Assembly: GCA_003415625.1 (NCBI GenBank) | Contig: PYIU01000008.1 | Location: 310,001-374,000 of the forward strand | Length of the DNA: 64,000 nt | Reading direction: 5' to 3' | Source of the DNA: Aquanectria penicillioides | Lineage: Eukaryota; Ascomycota; Sordariomycetes; Hypocreales; Nectriaceae | Part shown: positions 1 through 10,761 of the stretch, in pieces | How positions within the stretch are numbered: the stretch's first letter is position 1 | Layout of the letters: each line of letters opens with the position of its first letter | Made by a program: the position numbers and the translations under genes | Notes under the pieces: generated by a model | Seen by the model: the letters and a program-made list of their open reading frames with translations, nothing else | What the model was told of the DNA's origin: nothing | Databases searched by the model: none

Positions 1-329
1 TGTTTAAAGATTAATCTTACAAATCCTTGATGGGCGACTGCTGGCCGTGCTCTGTAAAGCCATGCTTTCTTGTTCATGTGACGAGGAGCAACGAATGAGG
101 AGGCAGTCATTTGCTCGGTATAGAGGCCGAATCGGACACATCTGGGATTGTTCTGTCCCTGTGGAATTGTCCCCGGAATCGCTTCTGACTCAAAGCTGTT
201 ATTGAAACCAGGAAGATATTCGTATGGATCATTCTTCCTGACAGAAAAGGACGGAACAGCACCGTCCTTCTGGGTCTCGGCCCAGTGGAAAATCTTCTGA
301 TACTCGTCTGGGGCGGTGAGTTTAGGCAT
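1..329 (-). CDS. Homogentisate 1,2-dioxygenase homologue, first exon only
   Basis: The reading frame begins at the ATG at 329 and gives 103 codons before a GTAAGA donor at 20-15; the rest lies outside the window. The protein has the hallmark N-terminus of homogentisate dioxygenases: a DPYEYLPGFNNSFESEA block near residues 34-50, PGTIPQGQN just after it, the GLYTEQM block, and APRHMNKKAWLYRARPAVAH at the exon end. The family opens the ring of homogentisate (2,5-dihydroxyphenylacetate) with ferrous iron; the iron ligands lie in the unseen C-terminal half. Its neighbour is a divergent stilbene-cleaving-type oxygenase across about 1 kb. In this context it may cleave a hydroquinone-type intermediate rather than serve tyrosine breakdown, but that is inference. 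The family call is firm; integrity of the rest is unknown. Confidence 0.9.
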   Translation of the reverse strand, partial: MPKLTAPDEYQKIFHWAETQKDGAVPSFSVRKNDPYEYLPGFNNSFESEAIPGTIPQGQNNPRCVRFGLYTEQMTASSFVAPRHMNKKAWLYRARPAVAHQGFVRLIFK

Positions 330-1357
330 CTTGGCACCTACTTCTCCAACAGGTTCAATTGAAGAAGGCTGTCCTTTTAGGACCAGGTGAGAGTGAGGCA
401 ACGTATTTTTACGCTGCTGGACATTGTCTGTTCAAATACACCTCAGCGGCTAATGATCCTCTCGATGGGGCAGGACACGTACGTGCGGGGGAAACGCGGG
501 GTTGGAAGCTCGGCACTTTCAATCCGACCCGATTTAATCCTTCAAGTAATCCAATAAAGCACTAAAGAACGTAATCATCTGGGCCCGGGTTCATGTTTGT
601 ATTAGCGGTGCTTCAAGCTGACTGTATGTGGAGAGATTTGGCGTCCCGGATTGGCCCAAGAGTGGTAATACCCATAACGCTGAAGCGGGTTTGACACAAG
701 TCCCAGCAGAAAAAATGGTTATTAATGCCTTACAAAGCCTGCTTGAAGCTCTATGTAGCATCTGAACTGGTCGATCGAAGTGTGCAAACAGCTGATGATG
801 ATCGAGCGCAAGGAATCGCACCCACATCAATCACCGCCCTCTTCACCCAGCACGTTCCGACGTGAGATGCCATGAAATGGGGTTTATCGGGTAATTGATG
901 CCGAATGATTCGACAAATTGGTGAATTGTCGTTCATATGTTAAATTTTTTTTTTTTTTCATTCAGAACAGAGGTCAATTCGGTAGAATTGTCCAAGGATC
1001 CTGTAACAAATCCTGCTCAATTGTTACGAAGATGGTTGTGACTGCGCGAGCCATACACAATGTGTAGTCCCATTGGCGGCAGCTTCAAGATCCGGCAGAC
1101 TAGAGGCGACAATTTATTGGTTCACGAGTCAAATGTTTGGTTGATTAGTGTAAAACGTACGTAGACAGCTCACAGAATTAAACATCGGGCCTCTCTTCTA
1201 TACAACTCGCTAGCATAATTCCGATTATCTGGATAATAAAGGCAACTGTGAATTGGATTCTAGTTTTTACAAGAGGTTTCATCTCACTTAAGTCAATTAA
1301 GCTCATTGTGACTTGATCCATCATCTTCACTGAACGTCCAAGCCTAACTTAACGCAA
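330..1357. promoter_or_regulatory. Divergent promoter region between two dioxygenase genes
   Basis: About 1 kb separates the ATG of the homogentisate dioxygenase (leftward) from the ATG of the carotenoid-oxygenase-family gene (rightward). No convincing coding exon is visible. The only simple-sequence element is a T14 run at 945-958. A shared bidirectional promoter is inferred from the head-to-head layout. Confidence 0.5.
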
Positions 1358-3029
1358 ATGTCGAATCACGTCGTCTCGAATGACAGCTCTGGCTACCTCA
1401 ATGGCCGTAGAACAGGCGACCAGACAAAATACCCCGACACACCTTTTTTTCAGGGTCCATTGAAACCATGCAGGATTGAATGCGATATTCTTGAATTAGA
1501 GATTACGGGAACCGTTCCAAAGGATATCAACGGTACATTCTTCCGTGTCCAACCCGACCATCGATTTCCTCCGGTGTTTGAAGAGGACGTCAACTTTAGC
1601 GGCGATGGAATGGTCTCTGCCATTCGTTTTCATGAGGGCCATGTTGACTTTCAACAACGATACGTCCAAACAGACCGGTTCAAAGCAGAGTCAAAGCACC
1701 GAAAGGCCATGTTTGGCAAATACCGGAATCCATTCACAGACAATGAGATGGTGAAAGGAATTATTCGAACAGTATCAAACACCAACGTCTATTTTTGGCG
1801 TGGTGTTTTGCTTGCATCAAAAGAGGATGGCCCGCCATATGCAATGAACCCTCTGACCCTGGAGACAATTGGGAAGTACGACTTTGAAGGCCAGATGAAG
1901 GCGCCTTGCTTTACTGCTCATCCAAAAATTGATCCCGATACTGGAGAAATGGTGGCCTTTGCCTATGAGGCTGGAGGAGACGGTCACGACGCATCATGCG
2001 ACATTGTTGTCTGGACCTTTGAGCCCGTTCATGGAACGAAGACAGAGGAAGCGTGGTATAAAGCGCCCTTCTGTGGAATGATTCACGATTGTGCTCTGAC
2101 GAAGAACTACCTCATCCTGCCGATGACACCTTTGAAGAGTGATCTTGATCGACTAAAGAGTGGTGGAAATCACTGGGCATGGGACCCGAATGAGGACCAG
2201 TATTATGGGATAGTACCTCGACGAGGTGGCAAACCAGAAGATATTGTATGGCTTCGGGCTGAAAATGGTGAGTTGCTGGAATTCGATTGTTGCTAGGTCC
2301 GACTTAATACTAACAGAAAGAGTAGGGTTTCACGGACATGTTGCAGGGGCATATGAAGACGAGAATGGCCTCATAGTGTGTGATCTCACCGTTGCTGACG
2401 GGAACGTCTTCTTTTGGTGGCCTCCCGACGAGAAAGAGGACGGTTCTTACTCCACTAAAGCCCAAGCCCGCCAAAAGCTCACCTCGGACACCTATCGATG
2501 GGTATTTGACCCGAAACAAAAAACGAACACGCGAGTGACACCGTCAAAACTCTATGGAACAAACGGCGAGTTCTCTCGGATTGACGATCGATTTGTTACC
2601 AAAGAGTATGCACACTTCTGGCAATTACAAACCGACCCGACGCGATTCTACGATATTGCAACATGTGGTCCGCCAGCCGGCGGCCTATGGAATGTCATCG
2701 GGCACTACAATTGGGACGCAAACACTCGAGATGTCTACTTCGCCGGTCCTACCTGTACCTTTCAGGAGCCTGCATTTATCCCCAAGGCCGGGTCGACCGT
2801 CGAGGGAGATGGCTACATAGTAGCGCTTCTCAACCACCTCGATGTTCAACGAAACGATGTTTTGGTCTTCGATGCTCTCAACATTGCACAGGGCCCGATT
2901 GCCACCGTGCATTTGCCGATGCGATTGAGAATGGGGCTCCACGGCAACTTTGTCAGCCAGGACGAGATGGATGAATGGATCAAGCCGAGAAATGGATCCC
3001 CAGGAAACCAGTCGGGTTCAGCAAACTAG
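1358..3029 (+). CDS. Carotenoid oxygenase family enzyme, likely stilbene/lignostilbene-cleaving dioxygenase
   Basis: Two exons (1358-2267, 2326-3029) join across a GTGAGT...TAG intron with a TACTAAC branch site and give 537 aa. The four iron-binding histidines expected of the RPE65/carotenoid oxygenase fold are visible: in TAHPK (about H188), MIHDC (H243), [11 protein letters not shown] just after the splice (H308) and LHGNFV near the C-terminus. The family cleaves C=C double bonds with O2 to two aldehydes. The Tyr in KYRNP (Y122) and the Lys in LLASKED (K155) lie 33 residues apart, as do the Tyr/Lys pair that binds the 4-hydroxyphenyl ring in known stilbene cleavers, so resveratrol- or lignostilbene-type substrates are more likely than carotenoids. 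No signal peptide is seen. An aldehyde dehydrogenase lies 6 kb downstream. Substrate identity is inference. Confidence 0.9.
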
Positions 3030-3455
3030 CAGGGCAGCAGTGGAGGGAGTAGCGGAGGCATCGTTGTTTGCTGCACGCTGGCGCAAGGAGGGCTTGGCTA
3101 GTTTCTCCAGAACAGCAAGTTAGTTTACAAGAATGACAGCGGTACCATGTTTTCGTTGCATTCCGAATACCTGGTCGTCCTAGTGATTTAGTTGTCCAGC
3201 TGACCGGGCGCACGGCCAAATGGTCCCGAAAAGCATTTGCCGACCATGTATCTATTCCCGGCTCTCTTTCGGCTCCATAGATCCGAAGCCCCTGACGCCT
3301 GTTCTAGAACTCTCTGCACTAATACGTTCCGGCAGGGTGACGCATCGGCTCCAGTCACTCGTCCGCCACAAGCCATAAATGATGCCCTTGCGGGACGCAT
3401 GTCGCATGATACCCCAGACTAACTTGGTATCGATATTTGTAAGGGCTTTGTCAAA
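3030..3455. other. Intergenic spacer, no gene seen
   Basis: 426 nt between two genes on the same strand. Short reading frames on both strands show no family features; this should hold the terminator of the oxygenase and the promoter of the SnoaL-like gene. Confidence 0.4.
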
Positions 3456-4402
3456 ATGGAAGATACAATTAAGCAGATGCAGCAATCTATTGAGTCGCTT
3501 CGTGCTGAAGTAGTGAGATTGAGTGGTTCGTTTACGACCCCCTCTGTGTCCCCTGACAAGAATTGAGCCTAATAAGACATTGCATTGCGCTTAGACCACG
3601 AGGAGATCCGAAAGCTTCAGTATCACTATGGGTATTATTTGGACAAATGTCTCTACAGAGAGGTGGGAAAACATTGACATAGTCTGAACACTGAAACCGT
3701 GCTGATACCGTGTGCTTTTTATCTCAGGTCGTTGATCTATTTTCTGACAGCCCTGAAACCTATGTGCAGTTCTTAGGAGGTCGCTACCTTACCAAGGATG
3801 GTGTCCGGCGACTGTACATCAATCGGTTCGCCAAAATGTTTGTCGCTGGTCGAAATGGCCCAGTGCACGGCTTCTTGCTGGATCATCCGCAGATGCAGGG
3901 CATTATTGATATCGATTATTCGTGCGCAGATAAAGCTGGCTCCGGCGCTCGTGCTAAGGGTCGCTTTCGCTCCTTGATGCAGGCCGGAGTGCATGCCAGC
4001 CAAGCCCAAGCGCACCCGCGTGGTTGTTGCCAGTGGTTTGAGGGTGGCATCTATGAGAATGAGTACATCAAAGATGCCGATGGCAAATGGAGAATTTTGC
4101 ATCTCCGTTACTTTCCGTTCTGGCACGGCGATGTAGAGCATGGGTGGTCATACAAAGTGGCTGGATTTATTCCTTTCCCAACAAAGACTTTCCCGGGCGA
4201 TCCGAATGGCCCGGATCTCGTCGTATCGTCCGAGCAGCGGATGATGTGGCCCGACACTCGAGTGGTGCCATTCCATTATAACCATCCCATTACGGACAAG
4301 CCAGTTGACGAAGAGGATATGCGAGCACCTATCTTTGGAGCGGAGGGAAAGAATTCTCTGCCTGCCCTGAGCCTGAGCGACGAATCCCACTGGGTTAGTT
4401 GA
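3456..4402 (+). CDS. SnoaL-like (NTF2-fold) protein
   Basis: Three exons (3456-3525, 3595-3662, 3728-4402) give 270 aa. The start at 3456 and the two short 5' exons were placed because only this splicing yields the typical opening of SnoaL_4 proteins: a short coiled N-terminus with MQQSIESLRAEVVRLSDHEE, then IRKLQYHYGYYLDKCLYREVV and DLFSD. The C-terminal half has the aromatic-rich strands of this cup-shaped fold (KWRILHLRYFPFWHGDV). The family includes cyclases, dehydratases, isomerases and small helper enzymes, so the reaction cannot be named. It sits between a C=C-cleaving oxygenase and a phenolic acid decarboxylase-like gene, which suggests a role on an aromatic intermediate. The first donor (GTTCGT) is weak, but phase supports it. 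Confidence 0.8.
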
Positions 4403-4611
4403 GTCAAGGTACATAGTTCATAGATGTTGACAGTTATATACTATTTATAATCTACATTCTTTTTTTTTTGGCGACGAAATTATTCCAAGTGTCTCCAGCT
4501 TGAGCCTTCAGCATCCATCTTGGCAAGGTTTTATAACGAACTATCGCAATTTGACTAATATTGGCTTGTATTGAGTTGGATCTCATAGGTAGAGCTCAAC
4601 ATTGACTTCGA

Positions 4612-5760
4612 CTATACCTCTAGTGGGAGTTTGAACAATTTGATTGCGTTTTCCCTTGCTACGAGCTCCTTCTGTCTTGGGGTTAAATCAATGTTCCTCC
4701 ACCAACCTTGCGCTTCCTCAATCGTGTCATAGGGATAGTCTGCGCAAGAAGCGTTTATTAGACCCACTGACCTGATGCAAATGAACCGGAAATATAGTTA
4801 CCTATCGCGAAGAGACACCGATCTTCTCCGACGTTTTCAAGACAAAACTTTAGGCCTGCCGTGGAGAAGTTTCCTGACGTAGTGATGAAAACGTTATGTC
4901 GGAAGTAGTAGGAATAATCCTGCTTAGATGGGCGTGTGGCCTTTTTAACTGGTTTGTTATACCAATGATCTGCCCTCCAAAGGTTGAACGGAATTCTGCA
5001 GGTCACGTCCATTAGCACATTTTGCATTATAAACAGAATAGCAAACTGACCCTTCTCCCAGGTGTCCAGCCACAATCTGAACCCGAGGGAAGCGATCGAA
5101 TATTCCACTCGAGCATAGTGCATAGATATGAAAACTCAAATCCAAGTGAAATTGCACTGCAGCTCCAATTAGGTGCTGTCTTGTCCCGTATTTCCCATCA
5201 CACTGCGCTTCGAGACTCGCGGGATATCGTGGATGCATATAAACAGGAACATCAAGTTCTTCGACGGCTTGCCAGAAGATATCATACTCGGTAGTGTCAT
5301 AGAACTTCTTCTCTGTACCATCAAGCCCAGCACTTTGAAAGTCATTGAGCAGTGCGCCATACATGCCCAACTCCTTTACTGCCCGCCGCAGTTCCGTTGC
5401 TGCCTCCGATGGATTATGCATCGACAATGAAGCCAGGGCACCGAAGCGACTTGTATTGATGGCTACCTGAGCAGCAAGCCAGTTGTTCGAGTTCACTGCC
5501 AGCTTATTTGCCCTCTCAGGGTCCTTTTCTCCTTGGCAACCTGGAGATGTCAGAGATAAAAGCATATATTCAACACCCTCCGCATTCATGCGTTCGAGAC
5601 GCTGGCCATGGATGTCGACAAGCCTTTTCGTCAATGGGTGATGAAGAAAGCTTTCCGGATCATTGCCTGGTGCATAGAGCGCGGCAGTCTCAGCAAGCCA
5701 AGCCATATCATCCGGGTTGACTACTGCTTCTTCGATGGCTACTGTTCCCTTGCGATGCAT
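4612..5760 (-). CDS. Amidohydrolase-family aromatic acid decarboxylase (2,3-dihydroxybenzoate decarboxylase-like)
   Basis: Exons 5760-5051, 4995-4802 and 4739-4612 give 343 aa, the usual length of this family. Features match fungal 2,3-dihydroxybenzoate/gamma-resorcylate decarboxylases: IEEA at residues 9-12 with the metal-ligand Glu, LSLTSPGCQ, the FGALASLSMHNP block, VPVYMHPR with the metal His, IVAGHLGEG joined across the first intron to IPFNLWRADHW, FITTSGNFST, and AIDYPYDTIEEA carrying the metal Asp across the second intron. The expected reaction is non-oxidative removal of CO2 from an ortho-hydroxybenzoate. The substrate could be 2,3-dihydroxybenzoate, a resorcylate or a methylated analogue. 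It is divergent from nothing close and lies next to the cluster's Zn2Cys6 regulator on the same strand. Confidence 0.9.
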
Positions 5761-6150
5761 CTTGAAATGTTTTGTAAATTTTTGATAAACGAAAAGTTGA
5801 TTATACTTGATGGACGTGATTCTGCAAATATTAGAGAGGTCCCAAGGAACCCTAGCACCGTATCAGTGATGGCTATTTACGTGGAGGCTACTCTGACTAA
5901 CAGCAGCCATGGATGTGGATACAAATTGCATCATCATCTACCTCGGAATTATCAAGCCGATGCAGAAATGTAGATAAATTCGCCTACGTGTACGAAAAAT
6001 CCGGCTCCATTCCCAAGTCTCTTAGCGAAAATGCAAAAAACTCCTCTCACATCTACCAATGCCAACTTTCAATACATTATCTTTACATGATGGTTTGGAA
6101 TTCTTTCAAATTTCCTTCTTCAGCCAACATATCGTGACCAAGTTGCCGGG
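5761..6150. other. Intergenic spacer, no gene seen
   Basis: 390 nt between the decarboxylase start and the stop of the Zn2Cys6 regulator, both on the minus strand. No conserved exon or clear motif was recognised; it should contain the decarboxylase promoter. Confidence 0.4.
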
Positions 6151-8545
6151 CTAGTGGTCTGATATTTGCAAGAAGCTGGCAATGGAGTGGTCTGCTGCAC
6201 CGGATAGCATGTCTTGCAAGTCCGGAATGTTGAGGTCATGAAAGATTCCACTGCCTTATAATTAGTAACCTTTTTTGGCAATCACCGTAGTTGATGGCGG
6301 TATCTGGGAATTACTCACGATTCGCCGTTTTGAGGAAAGTCGAGAAAGACCAGGCCGGGAACCTGGGGGCCAGATACATCGACCCTGTTCTCGCCGTTGA
6401 GAACGCCGTATTCTTCCAATTGTGCAGTAACCTCTGGCAGAGCATGTTTCGTCCAAAAGATTTGTTCCATGCTCTGCAATGAGTGTAGACAGGTTTCGAC
6501 GTTGAGCCTGCAGCCTGAAACCTCAGGAATTGCCAACCCGAGTAGAAATACTTGCATATCTTCCAAAATACAACCGCAATCAAATACAATCAAGCTACTG
6601 AGAAGTTTACGGTCTCTGAGAAAATTGATTATATCCAAAGACTTTTCCGCCGCATCTATGCAAATGCTTGCAAGTTCATCGAACCACCTCTGCTTTGGAC
6701 TAAGAGCCAGCTCTTGCTCGTGGACCACTTTGTACAAGAGGAAGGGCCGGGTGGCAAAAATGGTGGCACTCCAGTAACGGAGGTGAAGAACGGCGACAGA
6801 ACGCTCATGGAATGAAGCGACTTTATCGTGGTGCTGCAAATGGGAGGGCAAGGTGGAAAACCACTGACGAAGGCCAGATATGGCCTCTAATACGGAGGAC
6901 ACAGACAACCGTGCAGAGTTTCCAGAAGGTCGTTGATACAAGAGTCTGCTAAGATCACGACGAAGGTATGCAAGGCGACATGATGTTTCGAGATAATTCA
7001 GGGGCATAGTGGAGCCGGGCCCTAAGGTCTGCATCGACATCAGCCTGTGGTCTTGAGGATTTCTTTTTACGATTGTCTCACATCTTCAGATGGGAGCCGC
7101 GGTAGATTGGGAACAACTCCCTTGTCAATGGATGGGGGGTTTCCATAACAAAGAGCGATATCAATATCAAGTAGGTAGAGGCTGCAGAAAAGCCGAATGC
7201 CAACTTGTTCTTGAAGATCATGACAGGAATGAGCATCTTCACGGGCATGCATCCCTAATGTGAAGCCGATCTTCGCTGCAGAGCCAATGTAAATATAGGC
7301 CGTGTTGCCAAACATGAAGCTAGACAATGATAGTCCCTGATTTGAAACAGAGTTAACCATAGAACTCGGGGAAGAAAAATGCCGAACGGTTTTGGTACTC
7401 ACCAACAAGCACAATGCTCTCAAGCTATCGACGTCTGCATCATCAAAAAGCGTCGGCACAAAGCCCTTGGCAAGTGTCAAGTAAGTCGCAGAGGGACTAA
7501 TACTTTGATCCGCCTGTTCTGATTGGGTTTCGCTTTCGCATGTGAGAGCCAAGATGGCATACAGACTGCAGAGAGTAGCAGGAGAGGCTGCTGTGGCATC
7601 GCCAGCATAGATCCGATCAAGCGTGGCGTGTAGCTGCTCTGCCGAAAAATACCAGTAAACCGAATTGACATCACGGAAGAACCGAGCTATACAGCGATTG
7701 CACAAATCCCGGCGAGGCAGGTTGATGCGGCGCGGTACGGAGGCAACTCCTAATGAGGACTCAGGTGTGGGAGGCGGAACAATTTCCGTTGCGGTGAGCG
7801 GCTCGAGGATCTCACTCTTGGGCGCATCCGGCATCCGAGGACGTCTCAGCGATCTCACTGCCGAGTGAAAGAGATACGCAGAGCTTGCCCCAACATAGCC
7901 TTAGGCAAGTGAAATTAGCATAGCTGGGATTACGGCACGTATGATCCCTACTTACGTTGGACACCTTTAGAATCCACTCTCAACCGCCCCACTTCACTAT
8001 ACACGCCTCCAATCTCCTCAAGAATGATTGATGCTTCATGGCTCGAGACCTCTTCGGATTCAGGATGAGGACTGGGGAGCTGGGCTTCACTCGCACATGC
8101 GACAGCCTCGTCTGACATTGGAGTCTGGATGTTTTCCAAGTCATTTTTACCGAGATTGTTGGCGTAATCCTTCAAGGTCTGGAGATTGAGGTCCGTATTT
8201 GGCATCAAGTTTTCAATAATCTGGGTCATGTATCGAAACTCTTCCTCGGATACTCTATAGTATGGACGCTGTCTGCGTTTGGAGGGGTCAAGGTGACATG
8301 AAGCCCCGATACTGGCACAAAATTGACAAGGCCCAGGAACTAGAAAATCAATTAGCATCAACCTCGCCGTGGCTAGATGGAAACGTGCCTGGATCAACGC
8401 ACTTCACAAACCGAACTCATCAGCAAACTGGTTTGAGTGAAAGGACATATGTACCAACTTTTGTTTTCCTCCGCTTGCATCGATCACAGCTCATTGCTAC
8501 ACGCCGCTTCGACCGGCGCTCGTTCGGCTCCTGCATGGTTGCCAT
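6151..8545 (-). CDS. Zn2Cys6 transcription factor with Fungal_trans domain
   Basis: Seven exons give 681 aa: 8545-8459, 8401-8389, 8339-7956, 7899-7403, 7336-7082, 7028-6319, 6250-6151. The zinc cluster begins at residue 20 (CDRCKRRKTK), takes its third cysteine from a 13-nt micro-exon (8401-8389), and finishes with CQFCASIGASC, giving CX2CX6CX7CX2CX6C. The intron after the micro-exon must be GC-AG (8388-8340). The middle part shows the usual fungal regulator domain: YVGASSAYLFHSAV, LCLL joined to GLSLSSFMFGNTAYIY, then KIGFTLGMHA. The 66-nt intron 7402-7337 is a multiple of three without a stop, so retention would keep the frame. An alternative in-frame ATG lies at 8575. It sits amid the aromatic catabolic genes and is the likely pathway activator; that role is inferred. 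Confidence 0.85.
8340..8388 (-). other. GC-AG intron inside the zinc cluster
   Basis: The 49-nt intron starts CAG/GCACGT and ends TTTTCTAG, with GCTAATTG as branch site. Its use, together with the GTTGGT...GAAG intron at 8458-8402, is the only splicing I found that supplies the third zinc-binding cysteine and keeps the frame. Confidence 0.65.
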
Positions 8546-8921
8546 GGCGTGGAGTGATGGTGACGTCGGATGCATTCGACGACAGTCTCGGATACCCTGA
8601 ATTATAATTAGGCCGAAGACTGAAAGATAGCAGGAAGCGGGGGCCCTTCGCATTCATGAATCCTTGCTAACACGCGTCACGTTTCGACCCAGCATTCCGC
8701 CATTAACTGCCGCGGCTTCATCCCTCCGCGTCCCCTTTGCGGGGGTGGCGCACATCCATTAAGATTTCTCCACATGGGAGGATGCACCTTATCACCAGAT
8801 CTTATTGTCCACCTATTTGAAAGCATTTACGAAGCATTGCCCCCTCACTTAGCCATCTGTGAGTATCCGAACAGCGAAAGCCCCCGCGCCTAACCAACAG
8901 CACAATACCAGTAACCCGATC
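8546..8921. promoter_or_regulatory. Divergent promoter between regulator and aldehyde dehydrogenase
   Basis: 376 nt separate the head-to-head start codons of the Zn2Cys6 factor and the aldehyde dehydrogenase. No coding exon seen. Co-regulation is inferred from layout. Confidence 0.45.
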
Positions 8922-10520
8922 ATGACTATTTCAGAGTTAGTGAAGCCTCAAATGCTCATCGGCGGTAAGGTATGGCTAACCTTTTCCCGAACGCCTCTTT
9001 ATCGCTGGGGATAGAGCACTAGCTAATTACTCTCATTGGCTCGGCTAGCTGGTCGAGGCATCTGACAAGGCTACATTCACACTGTTCAATCCGGCCACTG
9101 GCACCAAAGTAGCTCAAGGCAAGGAAATCTAAGTCGCATTTCCTGAATAAGCTCCCAGCTAACACGCAGTTTTCCATTTTTAGTCCCCGAAGCCACCGAA
9201 GATGATGTCAATGCTGCAGTTGCAGCGGCAAAGGATGCGTTTCCAGCATGGGCGGCACTGGATCCAGCAACACGCGGTGCCTGTTTGAAGAAATTGGCGG
9301 CTTTGATCAGAGAGCACATGGATGAGCTCGCACATCTTGAGGCCATTTCTATGGGCCGTCCAATCTCTCAATACATTGATGGTAATGCGGCAGCCGGGAA
9401 TTTCGACCATTATGCCGAGGCATGGGCATCTATTCAAGGTCAAGCAAGTCTGAATACTCCAGGCTTTGTCACAATGACACTTCGCCAGCCTTACGGCGTT
9501 GTGGCTGCCATCATCCCTTGGAATGTTCCATTGTTGTTCTTTGCCAGTAAGGCTGCACCTGCATTAATTACTGGTAATACTGTTGTCCTTAAGTCCAGCG
9601 AAAAGGCTCCGCTCGCTACAGCCAAGGTGGGCGAGCTCGTCATCAAAGCCGGCTTCCCTCCAGGCGTCTTCAATATCATTTCTGGCCATGGCCTACCATC
9701 AGGTGCCGCGTTGGCGAAACACATGGATGTACGAGCATTGACCTTTACAGGATCTGGGGCAACTGGGAGGGCTATTCAAGAAATGGCCGCCAGATCAAAC
9801 TTGAAAAAGGTTATCCTTGAACTTGGAGGGAAATCGCCTGCCATCGTCTTTGATGACGCCAACATAGATAGAGCCGCCGAAGACACTGCACACAGTATCC
9901 AGTGGAATAGCGGGCAGGTGTGCATGGCGAATTCTCGAATCTATGTCCACGAAGACATTGTTGCCCCGTTCATTGACGCATTCAAAAAGGCTTTTGCCTC
10001 TGTGCGGCTGGGCGACCCAACCCGAAAGGACATCAACCATGGCCCTCAAGCCGATCAGAAACAATACCAGTCTGTCTTGTCATATATCGAAGAAGGTAAA
10101 AAGTCAGGTTCCCTCGCCCAAGGAGGCAAAGGGCACCTTCAAACAACAGGTGGCTTTTTTATTGAGCCTACTATCTTTGTCGAGAGCCCTGAAAATTCGC
10201 GTCTCATGAAGGAGGAAATATTTGGCCCGGTTGTGAGCATCAACACGTTCAAGACAGAACAGGAAGCCATAGAGAAAGCAAACGACAGCGACTACGGACT
10301 TTACGCTGCTGTTTATACTCAAGACATTGACCGAGCAATGAGAATCGCAAAGACTTTGAATTCTGGCTATGTCGGCGTCAACTGCACTAGCCCTAGCACA
10401 GCCAGGGATCTCCCCTTCGGGGGCTACAAAATGTCTGGCCAAGGAAGAGAGGGATGGTTACACAGCATGGACAATTTCTTGGAAACAAAGAGTGTCATGA
10501 TGAGAATCCAACGTCTTTAA
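8922..10520 (+). CDS. NAD(P)+-dependent aldehyde dehydrogenase
   Basis: Three exons (8922-8969, 9049-9118, 9184-10520) give 484 aa, normal for the ALDH superfamily. Visible motifs are IPWNVPL, the nucleotide-binding FTGSGATG, the general base in LELGGKSP, the catalytic cysteine in SGQVCMANSR, EIFGPV and PFGGYKMSGQGRE near the C-terminus. The second intron (9119-9183) must be GC-AG: CTCAAG/GCAAGG...TTTTTAG is the only boundary that keeps phase and the VAQ-VPEATEDDV sequence. The enzyme oxidises aldehydes to acids; beside a C=C-cleaving oxygenase it is the obvious step for the two benzaldehydes released. No targeting peptide seen. Sure of family; substrate inferred. Confidence 0.93.
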
Positions 10521-10761
10521 AATTTATTTAGGAGTAATTACATTTATTCTCGGAGAGAATTGCTATCATATATTCCATGAAGGCTACGTAACTGTGAAAG
10601 TCATTTAGCATTTAGCACCATTACCCCCAACCCCGTCGTCTTATGCTCAACAATTAGTGACCATATATTTAGAGTATTAGCCGTGAGATATATCAGATGT
10701 GCATGGCAACAATTTAAAGTTGTAAGCTCTCGAATTTCAGATTCTTCGATTACTTGGTGAT

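Noticed and set aside
5608..5973. 121-codon plus-strand frame overlapping the decarboxylase start
   Set aside because: Antisense shadow of the first decarboxylase exon running into its promoter.
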